The notes: generated by a model not told the origin, from the letters alone. Positions 1 through 7,298 are shown, counted from the first letter of the stretch. The stretch is 10,033 bases of DNA from Rubrobacteraceae bacterium (GCA_021156345.1 JAJNDJ010000248.1:1-10033), one strand, 5' to 3'. Translations and numbers: made by a program.

Positions 1-197
1 GAGAAATGCTCCCTGACCACCTCGGCGGCCAGATAACCCGACACCTCCCCCGTAGTGACGCCTCCGACCCTGGGGAGCTCCTCGCACACGACAACGGGAG
101 CGTCGCACTCGGCGCCTTTGTAGATCCTGATCCAGCAGCATCCGGCCCCGAGCCTGTAGCCCGTCCTATGATGCATGTACTCGTGCGTGAGGTTCAT
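1..197 (-). CDS. Unrecognised protein, 5' part only (runs off the left edge)
   Basis: The minus strand is open from an ATG at 197 to the window edge, giving 65 codons with no stop. The product starts MNLTHEYMHHRTGYRLGAG and continues with a Cys-Cys-Trp pair at residues 20-22, then alternating hydrophobic and charged residues that end near LAAEVVREHF. I do not recognise the family. There is no signal peptide or membrane segment in the visible part. The gene lies 20 nt downstream of the epimerase remnant on the same strand, so it is probably the third cistron of the clpP operon. No strong Shine-Dalgarno sequence precedes the ATG (GAGATG only). A TTG four codons upstream is an alternative start. 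The GC-rich codon use matches its neighbours, which is the main support for it being real. Confidence 0.5.
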   Translation of the reverse strand, partial: MNLTHEYMHHRTGYRLGAGCCWIRIYKGAECDAPVVVCEELPRVGGVTTGEVSGYLAAEVVREHF

Positions 198-217
198 CTC
201 ATCTCGCAACCCGCATT

Positions 218-613
218 CTACAGGGTGACACCGCGCCAGGCCCGGAGCAACTCCTGCTCCCTCTCTGGTGTCAAGCCCGCTGCCAGCTCCGTACCCACCG
301 GCCTCGCGCGGTCCCACTTCAGCACGTCCTCGATCGTCTCGGACAGGGGTCGGAAAGCGAGTCCTTTCTCGACAGCCCTGCTGCAGTCTATGTCCAACAG
401 GGCGGCATCCTCCCGCGGCACCCACAACGGCAGCTCCGTGAACGGCTCCACTCCGTGCTCCTCCAAGAAATCCTCGGAGACCCAGATGAGCTCCGCGTCA
501 CCGCCGACGGCCTCGCACGCGTTGAAGAGCGTGATCCGATGGCCTCTCCCGAGCGCCGCCTCGACGAGGTGGCGCCCGAGAAATCCGGTGCCGCCCAGGA
601 TCAGGACGTCCAT
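218..613 (-). pseudogene. NAD-dependent epimerase/dehydratase with internal deletion
   Basis: The reading frame gives 131 residues, while this SDR-type family normally has roughly 300-340. Residues 1-31 are the start of a Rossmann fold, with the dinucleotide-binding loop GGTGFLGRH at about 7-15 and the end of beta-2 at TLFN. Residue 32 onward already matches the C-terminal end of the family: ACEAVGGDAELIW, then a conserved acidic/aromatic stretch, the PLWVPRED segment and the closing LTPEREQELLRAWRG. The centre, with the catalytic Tyr-x-x-x-Lys and the substrate pocket, is absent, so enzyme activity is very unlikely. The frame is kept through the join, so a short protein could still be made. 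The start is ATG at 613 with AAGAGG five bases upstream. It begins 13 nt after the clpP stop and is surely co-transcribed. Family membership is clear; the exact size of the loss is inferred from remembered homologues. Confidence 0.82.
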
Positions 614-626
614 CGGCGCCTCTTTC

Positions 627-1253
627 TTAGTTGCCGACAGCGATGCCGCGTTCTTCCGGACGGCTTATGACTCTGTCGATGACGCCGTACTCCACAGCGC
701 CCTCGGAACTGAGTATGTAGTCGCGGTCGGTGTCGCGCTCTATCTTCTCGTAGTCCTGGCCGGTACGCTCGGAGAGTATGGTGTTCACGCGCCGCTTCTG
801 GCTCATGATCTCCCTGGCGTGTATCTCCACGTCCGAAGCCTGCCCGCCTAGCCCCTGTATGGATGGCTGGTGTATCAGGATACGCGTGTTGGGTAGCGCG
901 CTCCTCTTGCCCTTCGCACCGGCCGCGAGCAGGAAAGCTCCCGCCGACGCCGCCATCCCCAGGGCGGTCGTCGCGACGTCGGCGTTGACGAACTGCATCG
1001 TGTCGTACATCGCCAGCATCGCCGAGCCGCTGCCACCAGGGGAGTTGATGTACAGATGGATGTCCTGCTCCGGGTCTTCGGCATCCAGATGCAACAGCTG
1101 CGCCATGATCACGTTCGCCACCTGATCGTCGACCGGAGTGCCGAGGAAGACGATCCTGTCCTTTAGCAACCGCGAATAGATGTCCATGGTCCGCTCCCCA
1201 CGCGGACTCTGCTCCGTCACGTAGGGAACGACCAGCCTCGGATCCAAACTCAT
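627..1253 (-). CDS. clpP: ATP-dependent Clp protease proteolytic subunit ClpP
   Basis: ClpP forms the two-ring, 14-subunit serine protease chamber in the cytoplasm and degrades proteins unfolded and fed in by ClpX or ClpC. The product is about 208 residues, the usual size. Counting from a GTG at 1256 as residue 1, the catalytic triad is Ser104 in GMAASAGAF, His129 in RILIHQPS and Asp179 in [20 protein letters not shown] is the oxyanion-loop region, and the N-terminal [17 protein letters not shown] is typical. Two start codons are adjacent, GTG 1256 and ATG 1253. The ribosome site GAGGGAG lies 4 and 7 nt from them, which favours the ATG. The gene leads an operon with the epimerase remnant and the unknown gene at 1-197. 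It is divergent from a small XRE regulator, which may control it. The residue after the catalytic Ser is Ala, where many ClpPs have Met. Confidence 0.96.
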   Translation of the reverse strand: MSLDPRLVVPYVTEQSPRGERTMDIYSRLLKDRIVFLGTPVDDQVANVIMAQLLHLDAEDPEQDIHLYINSPGGSGSAMLAMYDTMQFVNADVATTALGMAASAGAFLLAAGAKGKRSALPNTRILIHQPSIQGLGGQASDVEIHAREIMSQKRRVNTILSERTGQDYEKIERDTDRDYILSSEGAVEYGVIDRVISRPEERGIAVGN

Positions 1254-1277
1254 CACTAAACTCCCTCTACTTGCGCC

Positions 1278-1335
1278 AACACGCTATACTCCAGGTAGCG
1301 TAACATTGTTGTAGGATTGATGCAAGTTTTTTGCA
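1278..1335. promoter_or_regulatory. Divergent clpP / XRE-regulator control region with three palindromes
   Basis: About 100 nt separate the two divergent starts. This stretch is AT-rich for the window and holds three perfect inverted repeats: ACGCTA-9 nt-TAGCGT at 1281-1301, AACATTGTT at 1302-1310, and TGCAA-GTTTT-TTGCA at 1321-1335. The third ends just upstream of the regulator's ribosome site. TATACT (1285-1290, plus) and TATAGC (minus) resemble -10 boxes, but I could not pair either with a good -35. The palindromes are visible directly. Their use as operators for the adjacent regulator, or for a Clp-gene activator, is inference. The 13-nt spacing between CGC and GCG does not fit the ClgR motif as I remember it. 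Confidence 0.4.
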
Positions 1336-1355
1336 GTGTTTTGGAGGTATGGAGC

Positions 1356-1634
1356 ATGGACCTTCCGCGTTTGCGGCGCATTCGGCAGGGGGCTGTGATG
1401 AGCCAGGAGGAGTTGGCTGAGAGGAGTGGGGTTGCGCGGGACACGATCTCGAAGCTGGAGACGGGGCGGAGGGGAGCGTACCCATCCACGATACGCAAGC
1501 TCGCCGCTGGTCTCGAGGTGCGGCCACAGATGCTCATGGGTGGCGTCGAGTATCTGGAGGAGGATCCTGGATCAGAGCAGATCGAGAACAAACGTTCGGA
1601 GGAGCCTGGACGGGACAGAAAGGTCGGGTTCTAG
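1356..1634 (+). CDS. Small XRE-family helix-turn-helix regulator
   Basis: The product is 92 residues, counted from ATG 1356, which has GGAGG eight bases upstream. The frame is open a further 13 codons upstream (ATG at 1317), but that extension runs through palindromic promoter sequence and is unlikely to be translated. Residues about 4-60 form an XRE/Cro-type DNA-binding domain. The core is MSQEELAERSGVARDTISKLETG (residues 15-37), with recognition helix ARDTISKLE, followed by the usual fifth helix STIRKLAAGLEV and the PQMLMG ending. The last 25 residues are charged and probably disordered. There is no sensor domain. Single-domain proteins of this type are common in Rubrobacter. It probably binds palindromes in its own promoter region, shared with clpP, though this is inference. 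It converges on permease 2 with only 3 nt between the two stops. Confidence 0.85.
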   Translation: MDLPRLRRIRQGAVMSQEELAERSGVARDTISKLETGRRGAYPSTIRKLAAGLEVRPQMLMGGVEYLEEDPGSEQIENKRSEEPGRDRKVGF

Positions 1635-1637
1635 CCA

Positions 1638-2466
1638 CTACTCCTTCCTGTATGGCTTACCGATGGCGGCGGGGGCTATGGCGCGACCGCCGAAGCCGGC
1701 CAGGACGATTATGGTGAGGAGGTAGGGGAGCATCTCGATGAACTCGATGGGGATGGCCTGTTCGTTGACACTGAAAGTAACGGCCTGTCCGAAGCCGAAG
1801 AGCAGGGCCGCTCCGGCCGCGCCGATAGGGTTCCAGCGGCCGAAGATCAGGGCCGCAAGGGCGATAAAGCCTCGGCCGCCGGTCATGTTCTCGGTGAAGG
1901 CCGAGAGCAGTCCCATCGAGAGGTAGACGCCGCCGCAGGCTGCCAGCAGGCCGGAGAGGGCGACGCCGTAGTAGCGCATCCTGGCCACGTTGACGCCGGC
2001 CGTGTCCACCGCCTCAGGGGCCTCGCCCGTGGCCCTGAGCCTCAGTCCGAAGGGGGTTCGGAAGACCACGAAGAAGACCACGGGGACGAGCACGTACATC
2101 AGGTAGACGAGCAGGCTCTGGTCGAAGAGAGCGCGGCCTATTATGGGGATGTCCGAGAGAAGTGGGATCGCGGCGGACGCGAAGCCGTTCACGCGCGGTG
2201 AAGTTCCCCCCGCGCCGAAGATCACCACCATCAGGAAGCCCGTACCGCTCAGTGCCAGCAGGTTGATCGCGGTGCCTGAGATGATCTGGTCAGCCTCGAA
2301 GGTCACGCACATGAGAGCGTGTATGAGGGCTAAGTCCTTCGAGACCTATGTTGACGACCCCGCTCCTCTCGCTGAACAGACCGCCGAGGGCGGCGAAGAC
2401 GAGCGGTGTCGCGTTCCTGACGGTGGACTGGAGTATAGGACCTATGGCGCCGAGAAAGTCCTCCAC
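1638..2466 (-). pseudogene. BMP-type ABC importer permease 2, frameshifted by an internal deletion
   Basis: This is the second membrane subunit of a nucleoside/simple-sugar ABC importer (the YufQ/NupQ-like group). The gene starts at GTG 2466, overlapping the permease 1 stop by one base. The first 45 codons read [20 protein letters not shown], then the family hallmark [15 protein letters not shown], ending at about 2332. That frame then runs into nonsense and stops. The family sequence resumes one frame over at about 2330, with [20 protein letters not shown], and continues cleanly to the stop at 1638. It includes the coupling-loop region FGLRLRATGEAPEAVDTAGVN and several membrane helices. Roughly 35-40 residues that normally lie between GLEGL and ALxHA are missing, that is one to two helices. 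The 224-residue open frame starting at 2312 is the intact downstream part. Loss of function is expected if the sequence is correct. Confidence 0.85.
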
Positions 2467-3587
2467 TACAAGCCCCGTTCATTCTCGAGGTGGGTGCCGG
2501 CGGCGAAGTCGCGGGCGCGCTTGCCGACGATCAGCTCGACCAGCTTCGTGGCCGTTACGAGCAGCAGGATGACCGCGAGCAGCACATTGGCGAGCTGAAG
2601 CGGCACGTCCGTGGCGAACTGCATCTCCTGTGCACCAGAGGTGAGCGCACCGAATAGAAGCGCGCCGAGAATCACCCCAACAGGGTGGTTGCGTCCGAGG
2701 AGCGCGACCCCGATGCCGTTGAAGCCGAGGTTGGTGACGAAGGGAACGTCCATGTTGCCGTAGACCCCGAGCACCTCGACGCCGCCTCCGAGGCCAGCCA
2801 GAGAGCCGCCGATGGCGAGCGCGAGGATCGTGTTCAGCCCGAGCCGCATGCCGGCGTAGTTCGCAGCCCCGGGCGAGAGGCCGACCGCGCGTAGCTCGAA
2901 ACCGCGGCGTGTCCTCCACAGGAGGACGTACACCACGACGGCAGCGACGATCGCCATAAAGAAACCGTAGTTCGCCCGCCCGAGGGCTGCGCTTATCGTC
3001 GGTATGCGGGCGGCGAGATCAATCGTCTCCGTGCCAGGGATGGGTCCCTTCTGGCCCAACGGATGCTGGGCCAGGTAGTACGCCAGGTAGATGCCGACGT
3101 AGTTGAGCATGATCGTCGTGATCACCTCGTGCGCCCCGAAGTAAGCCTTGAGCACGCCGGGGATGGATCCCCACAGGAAGCCGGTGATCGCGCATGCTGC
3201 CAGGACCAGGGGGATGGCGATCGGTCCGAGAAAGCCGAGCGAGACCCCGAGCCAGGCCGCGGTGACAGCGCCTAGGAAGAGTTGTCCCTCGCCCCCGATG
3301 TTGAAGAGCCCGGCCCGGAACGCCACGGCCACGGCCAGCCCTGTGAAGATGAGGGGCGTCGTGTACAGCAGGGTACGTCCCAGCGCGAAGGGATCTCCTA
3401 CCGCGCCCTCCAGGAGGGCTGCGTAGGCTGCGAAAGGGTTGTTGCCCGTCGCGAGGACGATGACCGCCCCAATGATAAAAGAAAGGAGGATGGCTATGAG
3501 GGGGAAGAGCAGCGCCCCCGCTGCGCCGGCGACCATCCGCCCGAGGGCCGAACCTCTCCCTTCAGTCACGCCGGGCTCCTGACTCAC
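2466..3587 (-). CDS. BMP-type ABC importer permease 1
   Basis: This inner-membrane subunit of a nucleoside/simple-sugar importer (YufP/NupP-like) has 373 residues, the normal length, with no visible lesion. An N-terminal charged tail (1-25) is followed by a long hydrophobic helix, [20 protein letters not shown]. Then comes the family hallmark [30 protein letters not shown] (residues about 93-122), then multiple helices. The coupling helix that contacts the ATPase is in [20 protein letters not shown]. The start is GTG 3587, whose first four bases GTGA overlap the ATPase stop, a classic translational-coupling joint. The stop overlaps the GTG of permease 2 by one base. The charged C-terminal tail lies in the cytoplasm. 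It pairs with permease 2 as a heterodimer. The ligand cannot be read from the sequence; nucleosides are the best-characterised ligands of this group. Confidence 0.93.
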   Translation of the reverse strand: MSQEPGVTEGRGSALGRMVAGAAGALLFPLIAILLSFIIGAVIVLATGNNPFAAYAALLEGAVGDPFALGRTLLYTTPLIFTGLAVAVAFRAGLFNIGGEGQLFLGAVTAAWLGVSLGFLGPIAIPLVLAACAITGFLWGSIPGVLKAYFGAHEVITTIMLNYVGIYLAYYLAQHPLGQKGPIPGTETIDLAARIPTISAALGRANYGFFMAIVAAVVVYVLLWRTRRGFELRAVGLSPGAANYAGMRLGLNTILALAIGGSLAGLGGGVEVLGVYGNMDVPFVTNLGFNGIGVALLGRNHPVGVILGALLFGALTSGAQEMQFATDVPLQLANVLLAVILLLVTATKLVELIVGKRARDFAAGTHLENERGL

Positions 3588-5026
3588 GCGCTCTTCTCCT
3601 CGATTTCATGCCCCGCCATCAGGAGGCCGAGTTCTTCGTCCGTCGCGTCCGGCCCGACCTCGCCGACGATCCTGCCTGCGTAGATGACGAGTATGCGGTC
3701 CGAGAGTGATCGGATTTCCTCGAGCTCCAGGGAGATCAGCAATATTGCCTTGCCCTCGGAGCGCTGCTTCAGGAGCTGGCGGTGGATGAACTCTATCGCG
3801 CCGACGTCAACGCCGCGGGTCGGCTGGGCTGCTATCACAACGCCGGGATCGCCCGAGAGCTCGCGCGCGAGGACGGCCTTCTGCTGGTTGCCCCCTGAGA
3901 GCGAGCCGGCCCTGGCGTCAGGGTCGGCAGGACGCACGTCGTAGGCACGCAGCGACTCCGCCGCTCGGCGGCGCATGATCTTCGGGAAGATCCAACCGAA
4001 CCGCGAGAACGGCGGCTCGTCGTAGGTCTTCAAGGCGTTGTTCTCGTAGAGGGCGAAGTCCTGCACCAGCCCCTTGGCCGCCCTGTCCTCGGGCACGTAG
4101 GCAAGCCCACGCCCCTGGAGGGCATCCGCGCCGAGTCTGGTAACGTCCTCGCCGTCGAGGTAGACAGCGCCGCCCTCGATGGGTCGGGTGCCGGCGAGGG
4201 CCTCTGCAAGCTCCGTCTGGCCGTTCCCGTCAACTCCTGCCACGCCAAGGATCTCGCCGCCGCGTACTTCGAGGCTCACGCCGGCCACAGCCTCCTCACC
4301 CGTGCCGGAACGGACGCTCAGGTTCTCCGCTGACAGGCGCACCTCCTCGGAAGTCTGGGCCATCTCCTTCTCCACGCGCAGGAGCACCTCGCGGCCAACC
4401 ATCAGGCGCGCCAGCTCCCTCTCGTTCGTCTCGGCGGCCTTCACCGTGTCGACCACCCTGCCGTCGCGGATGATCGTGATCTCGTCGCCGACGCCAAGCA
4501 GCTCCCCCAGCTTGTGGGTTATCAGGATTATGGAGAGTCCGTCGGCGACCAGTACCTTCAAGACGGCGAAGAGGTCCTCGGTTTCCTGCGGTGTCAGGAC
4601 GGCAGTGGGTTCGTCGAGGACCAGGATGCGTACGTTGCGGTAGAGGGCCTTCAGGATCTCGACCCTCTGGCGCACCCCCACGGAGAGGTCGGCCACACGC
4701 GCCCGCGGGTCCACCTGCAGGCCGTATCGCTGCGAGAGTTCCTCTGTCGCCCTTACAGCCTCCTCCAGGTTCAAGGAGAGGCCCTTGCGGGGCTCCGCGC
4801 CGAGGACGATGTTCTCGGCCACGGTGAGCGGCGGTATCAGGGTGAAGTGCTGATGGACCATCCCGATGCCGCGAGAGACGGCGTCTTTAGGGTCCCTGAT
4901 CTCGACCCTCTCGCCGTCGACGAAGATCTCACCCTCATCAGGGGTGTAGAGGCCGTATAGGATCTTCATCAGGGTGGACTTGCCCGCGCCGTTCTCGCCG
5001 AGGATGCCGAGGACCTCACCGGACCT
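3584..5026 (-). pseudogene. BMP-type ABC importer ATPase, start codon lost
   Basis: This two-domain ATPase powers the importer. Residues are counted from ATG 4969 (461 codons). Domain 1 has Q-loop Gln40, signature LSVGVRQR at 95-102, Walker B ILVLDE at 115-120 and H-loop His152. Domain 2 has the degenerate Walker A GVDGNGQT at 245-252, signature LSGGNQQ at 357-363 and Walker B VVIAAQPTRGVD at 377-388, all usual for this family. The first Walker A, GENGAGKST, lies upstream of ATG 4969 in the same frame, preceded by RSGEVLGIL from 5026. In that frame a TAA occurs at 5041-5039, and no ATG, GTG or TTG lies between it and the Walker A. About 30 N-terminal residues and the start are therefore gone, replaced by the 3' end of the binding-protein gene. 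Initiation at 4969 would give a protein without the domain 1 P-loop. The stop overlaps permease 1 by 4 nt. Confidence 0.85.
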
Positions 5027-5970
5027 TGATGTCGCCGCTTATGATCCCTTTCTCGGCCTTGCCAACCTCGTCCTTGACATTCTGGGGAACGTCTTTGTCG
5101 AAGCGGCCAAACGGGGCCAGGGAGATCCCCTTATCCTTCAGGCCGCGATCCACGGTCGTTCCTGTGGGCTTCTCACCCTTGGAGACGCTGTCTATCGTCT
5201 GGTAGACGGCGTTGTCCACCCGCTTGACCACGGAGGTCAGGATGGGGTCTTTGGGGAACAGCTTGGCCTGGTCGAGGTCGACGCCGATCGCGAAGATCTT
5301 CTCCTGGCTCGCCGCGTCGAAGAGGCCCGCGCCCGTGTTACCCGCAGCATGGTAGATGATGTCGGCGCCCTGGTTGATCTGCTGGAGGCTGATCTCCTTT
5401 CCCTTCGCCGGGTCGTTGTACGCGTCCGGCGTCGCGCCCGCATACTTTACGAGCACTGTGCAATCGGGGCACACGGACTTCACGCCCGCCTCGTAGCCGG
5501 CCTGGAACTTCTCGATCAATGGCCCCGTCTGTCCTCCGAGGAAGCCAACGATCTTCTCGTCGGAGGAGGTGTACTCGGTATCCTCCTGGGTCATAAGCCC
5601 TGCAACGATCCCGGCCAGATAGCTCCCCTCCTGCTCCCTGAAGACCAGGTCCATGGTGTTCGGCGTATCCACGACAGAGTCGACGATGGCGAACTGCGTA
5701 TCGGGGAACTGCTTGGAGATCTGGGTAAGATCCTCGGTCATGAGGTAGCCGACGGCGATCACGGGGTCGAACCCGTTCTCGGCGAGCTGGGTGAGATTGT
5801 CAGCGTAGTCCGTCGGGGCTGTCGACTCTAGGAAGTCACCCTTGACCCCGAAGTCCTTCTCGGCCCGTTTGAGCCCCGCGTAGGCCGAGTCGTTGAAGCC
5901 ATCGTCGCCAAGCCCCCCTACGTCGAGCACCAGCCCGGGACGAACAGACGAAACTCAATCTTGTACGCAT
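5016..5970 (-). pseudogene. BMP-family substrate-binding lipoprotein, signal peptide region deleted
   Basis: The binding protein captures the solute outside the membrane and delivers it to the permeases. The intended start is clear: ATG 5970 with the strong ribosome site AGGAGG at 5980-5975, followed by MRTRLSFV, which looks like the start of a signal peptide. Within about 12 codons this frame degenerates. Another frame picks up the mature domain, GLVLDVGGLGDDGFNDSAY, at about 5936 and runs cleanly for about 300 codons. It includes AVGYLMTEDLTQISKQFPDTQF, FLGGQTGPLIEKFQAGYEAG and ADIIYHAAGNTGAGLF, all typical BMP-family blocks. The hydrophobic core, the lipobox Cys and the Ser/Gly linker are missing. 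The GTG at 5930 could only start a cytoplasmic fragment with a weak site. At the other end the protein finishes GIISGDIKVR, close to the usual end, but the stop lies inside sequence that codes for the ATPase. Confidence 0.87.
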
Positions 5971-5974
5971 GGGA

Positions 5975-5980
5975 CCTCCT
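5975..5980 (-). promoter_or_regulatory. Strong ribosome binding site of the BMP operon
   Basis: On the minus strand AAAAGGAGGTCCC precedes the ATG at 5970. It fixes the true start of the binding-protein gene, although the long open frame begins 40 nt further on in another frame. This is the key evidence that the 5' end of that gene carries a lesion rather than simply a later start. Confidence 0.8.
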
Positions 5981-6165
5981 TTTACAGAAGACCGCTCCTC
6001 GTTCGAGCCTCGACGGGCGGCCGACTCCTTGACTGTTCGTCCGGTGGATCGTGCACAGCATCACATAGAGTAACGCATTGTGCTGCCACACACGGCACAA
6101 ATGATCGTCCCCGGCTCTGATGATGGCGAGCGAGGTGCACAGCTTGGGAGGCTCCCTGATGATAC
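5981..6165 (-). promoter_or_regulatory. Leader and promoter region of the BMP importer operon
   Basis: This 185-nt non-coding stretch lies between the BNR-protein stop and the importer ribosome site. It is less GC-rich than the genes around it. It holds an interrupted inverted repeat, TTGTGC-11 nt-GCACAA, at 6078-6100. A 9-bp direct repeat, GTGCACAGC, occurs at 6051-6059 and 6135-6143. A short palindrome, GGGAGGCTCCC, lies at 6146-6156 just after the BNR gene. These would suit operator sites for a regulator of the importer, but this is inference. I found no convincing -35/-10 pair, no recognisable riboswitch fold and no terminator with a T-run. Confidence 0.4.
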
Positions 6166-7023
6166 CTACGCAGACACCGCGGCCAGCGCCTGTAGTCCCG
6201 GGGTTACCCGGGCGATCTCCTCCCAATTCTCCCCCGCATTCGCGCCCCGCAGTATCGTCCCGTCTCCAAAGCCAGCGTACAAAACCCCAGGCGTCTCCGG
6301 GTCAGGGCTGAGCGCGTAAGGGAAGGCGTCAAGGCCTTCCAGAGCCACCTGCCACGGCCCGTCCCCCATCCTGCGGTAGATGGTTGCGTCCGATGCGCCC
6401 CCGCCGTGCGCCCGGCCTGGTCCCCAGGCTGCCGAAGCGTAGACGAGCGAGGGGTCTTCCGCGTCAGCGGCCAGTCCCCATACGTAGTGTAGGTCCATCC
6501 CCTCGTCAGCGGCCTCCCAACTGTCCCCGAAGTCCGTGCTCCTGGCGAACCCGCCGCCCCCGGCCTCGTACAGGAGCTCAGGGGCTCCGGGATGGGCGAA
6601 CAGGGAGTGGCAGTCGGGCTGGGCGCCGGGCCTCTGGTCCTGCCAGGTCTCACCGCCGTCGGCGCTCCTCACCACCCCGCCAAGCTCTATGCCGGCCACG
6701 ACGAGGTTCGGGTCTGAATAGGAGAGCGCGATCGCGCGGACGTGGGAGGTCCAGGGCTTGGGTGGGAAGCTCCAGGTGGGCGCGGAGGGAAGATTCCTCA
6801 TGCCCTCCAGCTCGCGCCAGGACTCACCGCCGTTACGGCTTACGAACAGGGCCGAAGGCTCTGTCCCTGCATAGACGGCCTCCGAGGTGCCGACGTAGAG
6901 GGTGTTGGGATCTTCGGGATCCAACGCCAGGCACCGGGCGCCGCGCCCACCCAGCCCGGTCTCGACCCTACCGTCCTCTATTACGGACACGGCATTTCCT
7001 CCGGCTATATACAATCGTGCCAC
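6166..7023 (-). CDS. BNR/Asp-box repeat beta-propeller protein
   Basis: The protein has 285 residues and starts at GTG 7023, with AGGAGGT about six bases upstream. It is built of sialidase-type BNR (Asp-box) repeats: SRNGGESW at 62-69, SADGGETW at 120-127, STDFGDSW at 162-169 and a degenerate GANAGENW at 260-267. These sit between blade-like stretches such as CLALDPEDPNTLYVGT, ALSYSDPNLVVAG and ALSPDPETPGVLYAG. Such a pattern indicates a beta-propeller. There is no signal peptide, so it may be cytoplasmic. The sialidase catalytic Arg triad and Asp/Glu residues cannot be assigned, so an enzyme activity should not be assumed. Proteins of this type are often annotated only as exo-alpha-sialidase or YCF48-like repeat proteins. 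It sits 42 nt after the 65-residue gene, probably in one transcript. The BMP operon begins 195 nt downstream with its own leader. Confidence 0.8.
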   Translation of the reverse strand: MARLYIAGGNAVSVIEDGRVETGLGGRGARCLALDPEDPNTLYVGTSEAVYAGTEPSALFVSRNGGESWRELEGMRNLPSAPTWSFPPKPWTSHVRAIALSYSDPNLVVAGIELGGVVRSADGGETWQDQRPGAQPDCHSLFAHPGAPELLYEAGGGGFARSTDFGDSWEAADEGMDLHYVWGLAADAEDPSLVYASAAWGPGRAHGGGASDATIYRRMGDGPWQVALEGLDAFPYALSPDPETPGVLYAGFGDGTILRGANAGENWEEIARVTPGLQALAAVSA

Positions 7024-7065
7024 GGCGTGACCTCCTTTTTCTCTAGAAGCAGCCGATACCTGATG

Positions 7066-7263
7066 CTACTGAAGCAACTTCTTCAGGTTCTCTTCCAGGT
7101 AGTCTGCGGTTACGCGGTCTTCCGGGGAGTATGCGACGGCCTCCTTGCAGAGGTGGTAGAGGGCCAGCGTACGGGTCGGAGAGAGTCGCCTGCTCCCGGC
7201 ATGCTCCAGGACGAGCCGCATCAGCTCCAGTGCGACTTCGGCCTCGCTCTTGCGCTGCTCCAT
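7066..7263 (-). CDS. 65-residue helical protein of unknown function
   Basis: The start is ATG 7263 with GGAGGGAG eight bases upstream. The frame is open 12 codons further (ATG at 7299), but that would place the start inside a perfect TATAAT box, so I reject it. The product is acidic to neutral and strongly helical, with two amphipathic segments (AEVALELMRLVLEHAG and TLALYHLCKEAVAY) followed by a short basic/acidic tail ending ENLKKLLQ. There is one Cys, and no membrane segment or DNA-binding motif. I do not recognise a family; it could be a small lineage-specific protein. It is the first gene of a transcript that continues into the BNR protein. Confidence 0.65.
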   Translation of the reverse strand: MEQRKSEAEVALELMRLVLEHAGSRRLSPTRTLALYHLCKEAVAYSPEDRVTADYLEENLKKLLQ

Positions 7264-7298
7264 ACGGATGTCTCCCTCCGGGCCGGTCTGTGCGGGCA

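Noticed and set aside
6..851. 281-codon plus-strand open frame
   Set aside because: It lies antisense to the epimerase remnant and clpP, has Ser/Ala/Arg-rich shadow composition and no ribosome site.
1317..1355. Upstream ATG extending the XRE regulator by 13 residues
   Set aside because: The extension runs through palindromic promoter sequence, while ATG 1356 has GGAGG at eight bases and gives the standard domain start.
1638..2312. Permease 2 as an intact 224-residue protein from ATG 2312
   Set aside because: The N-terminal 45 codons of the same family are present just upstream in another frame with a proper coupled start, so this is a fragment.
4974..5831. 285-codon plus-strand open frame
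   Set aside because: It is a shadow of the BMP binding protein, produced by high GC and lack of stops on the opposite strand.
5918..6226. 102-codon minus-strand frame over the importer leader
   Set aside because: It starts inside the BNR gene, has no Shine-Dalgarno sequence and has shadow-like composition. The strong ribosome site at 5980-5975 serves another frame.
6166..7023. Calling the BNR protein a sialidase
   Set aside because: Asp-box repeats define a fold rather than an activity, and the catalytic residues of sialidases cannot be identified.
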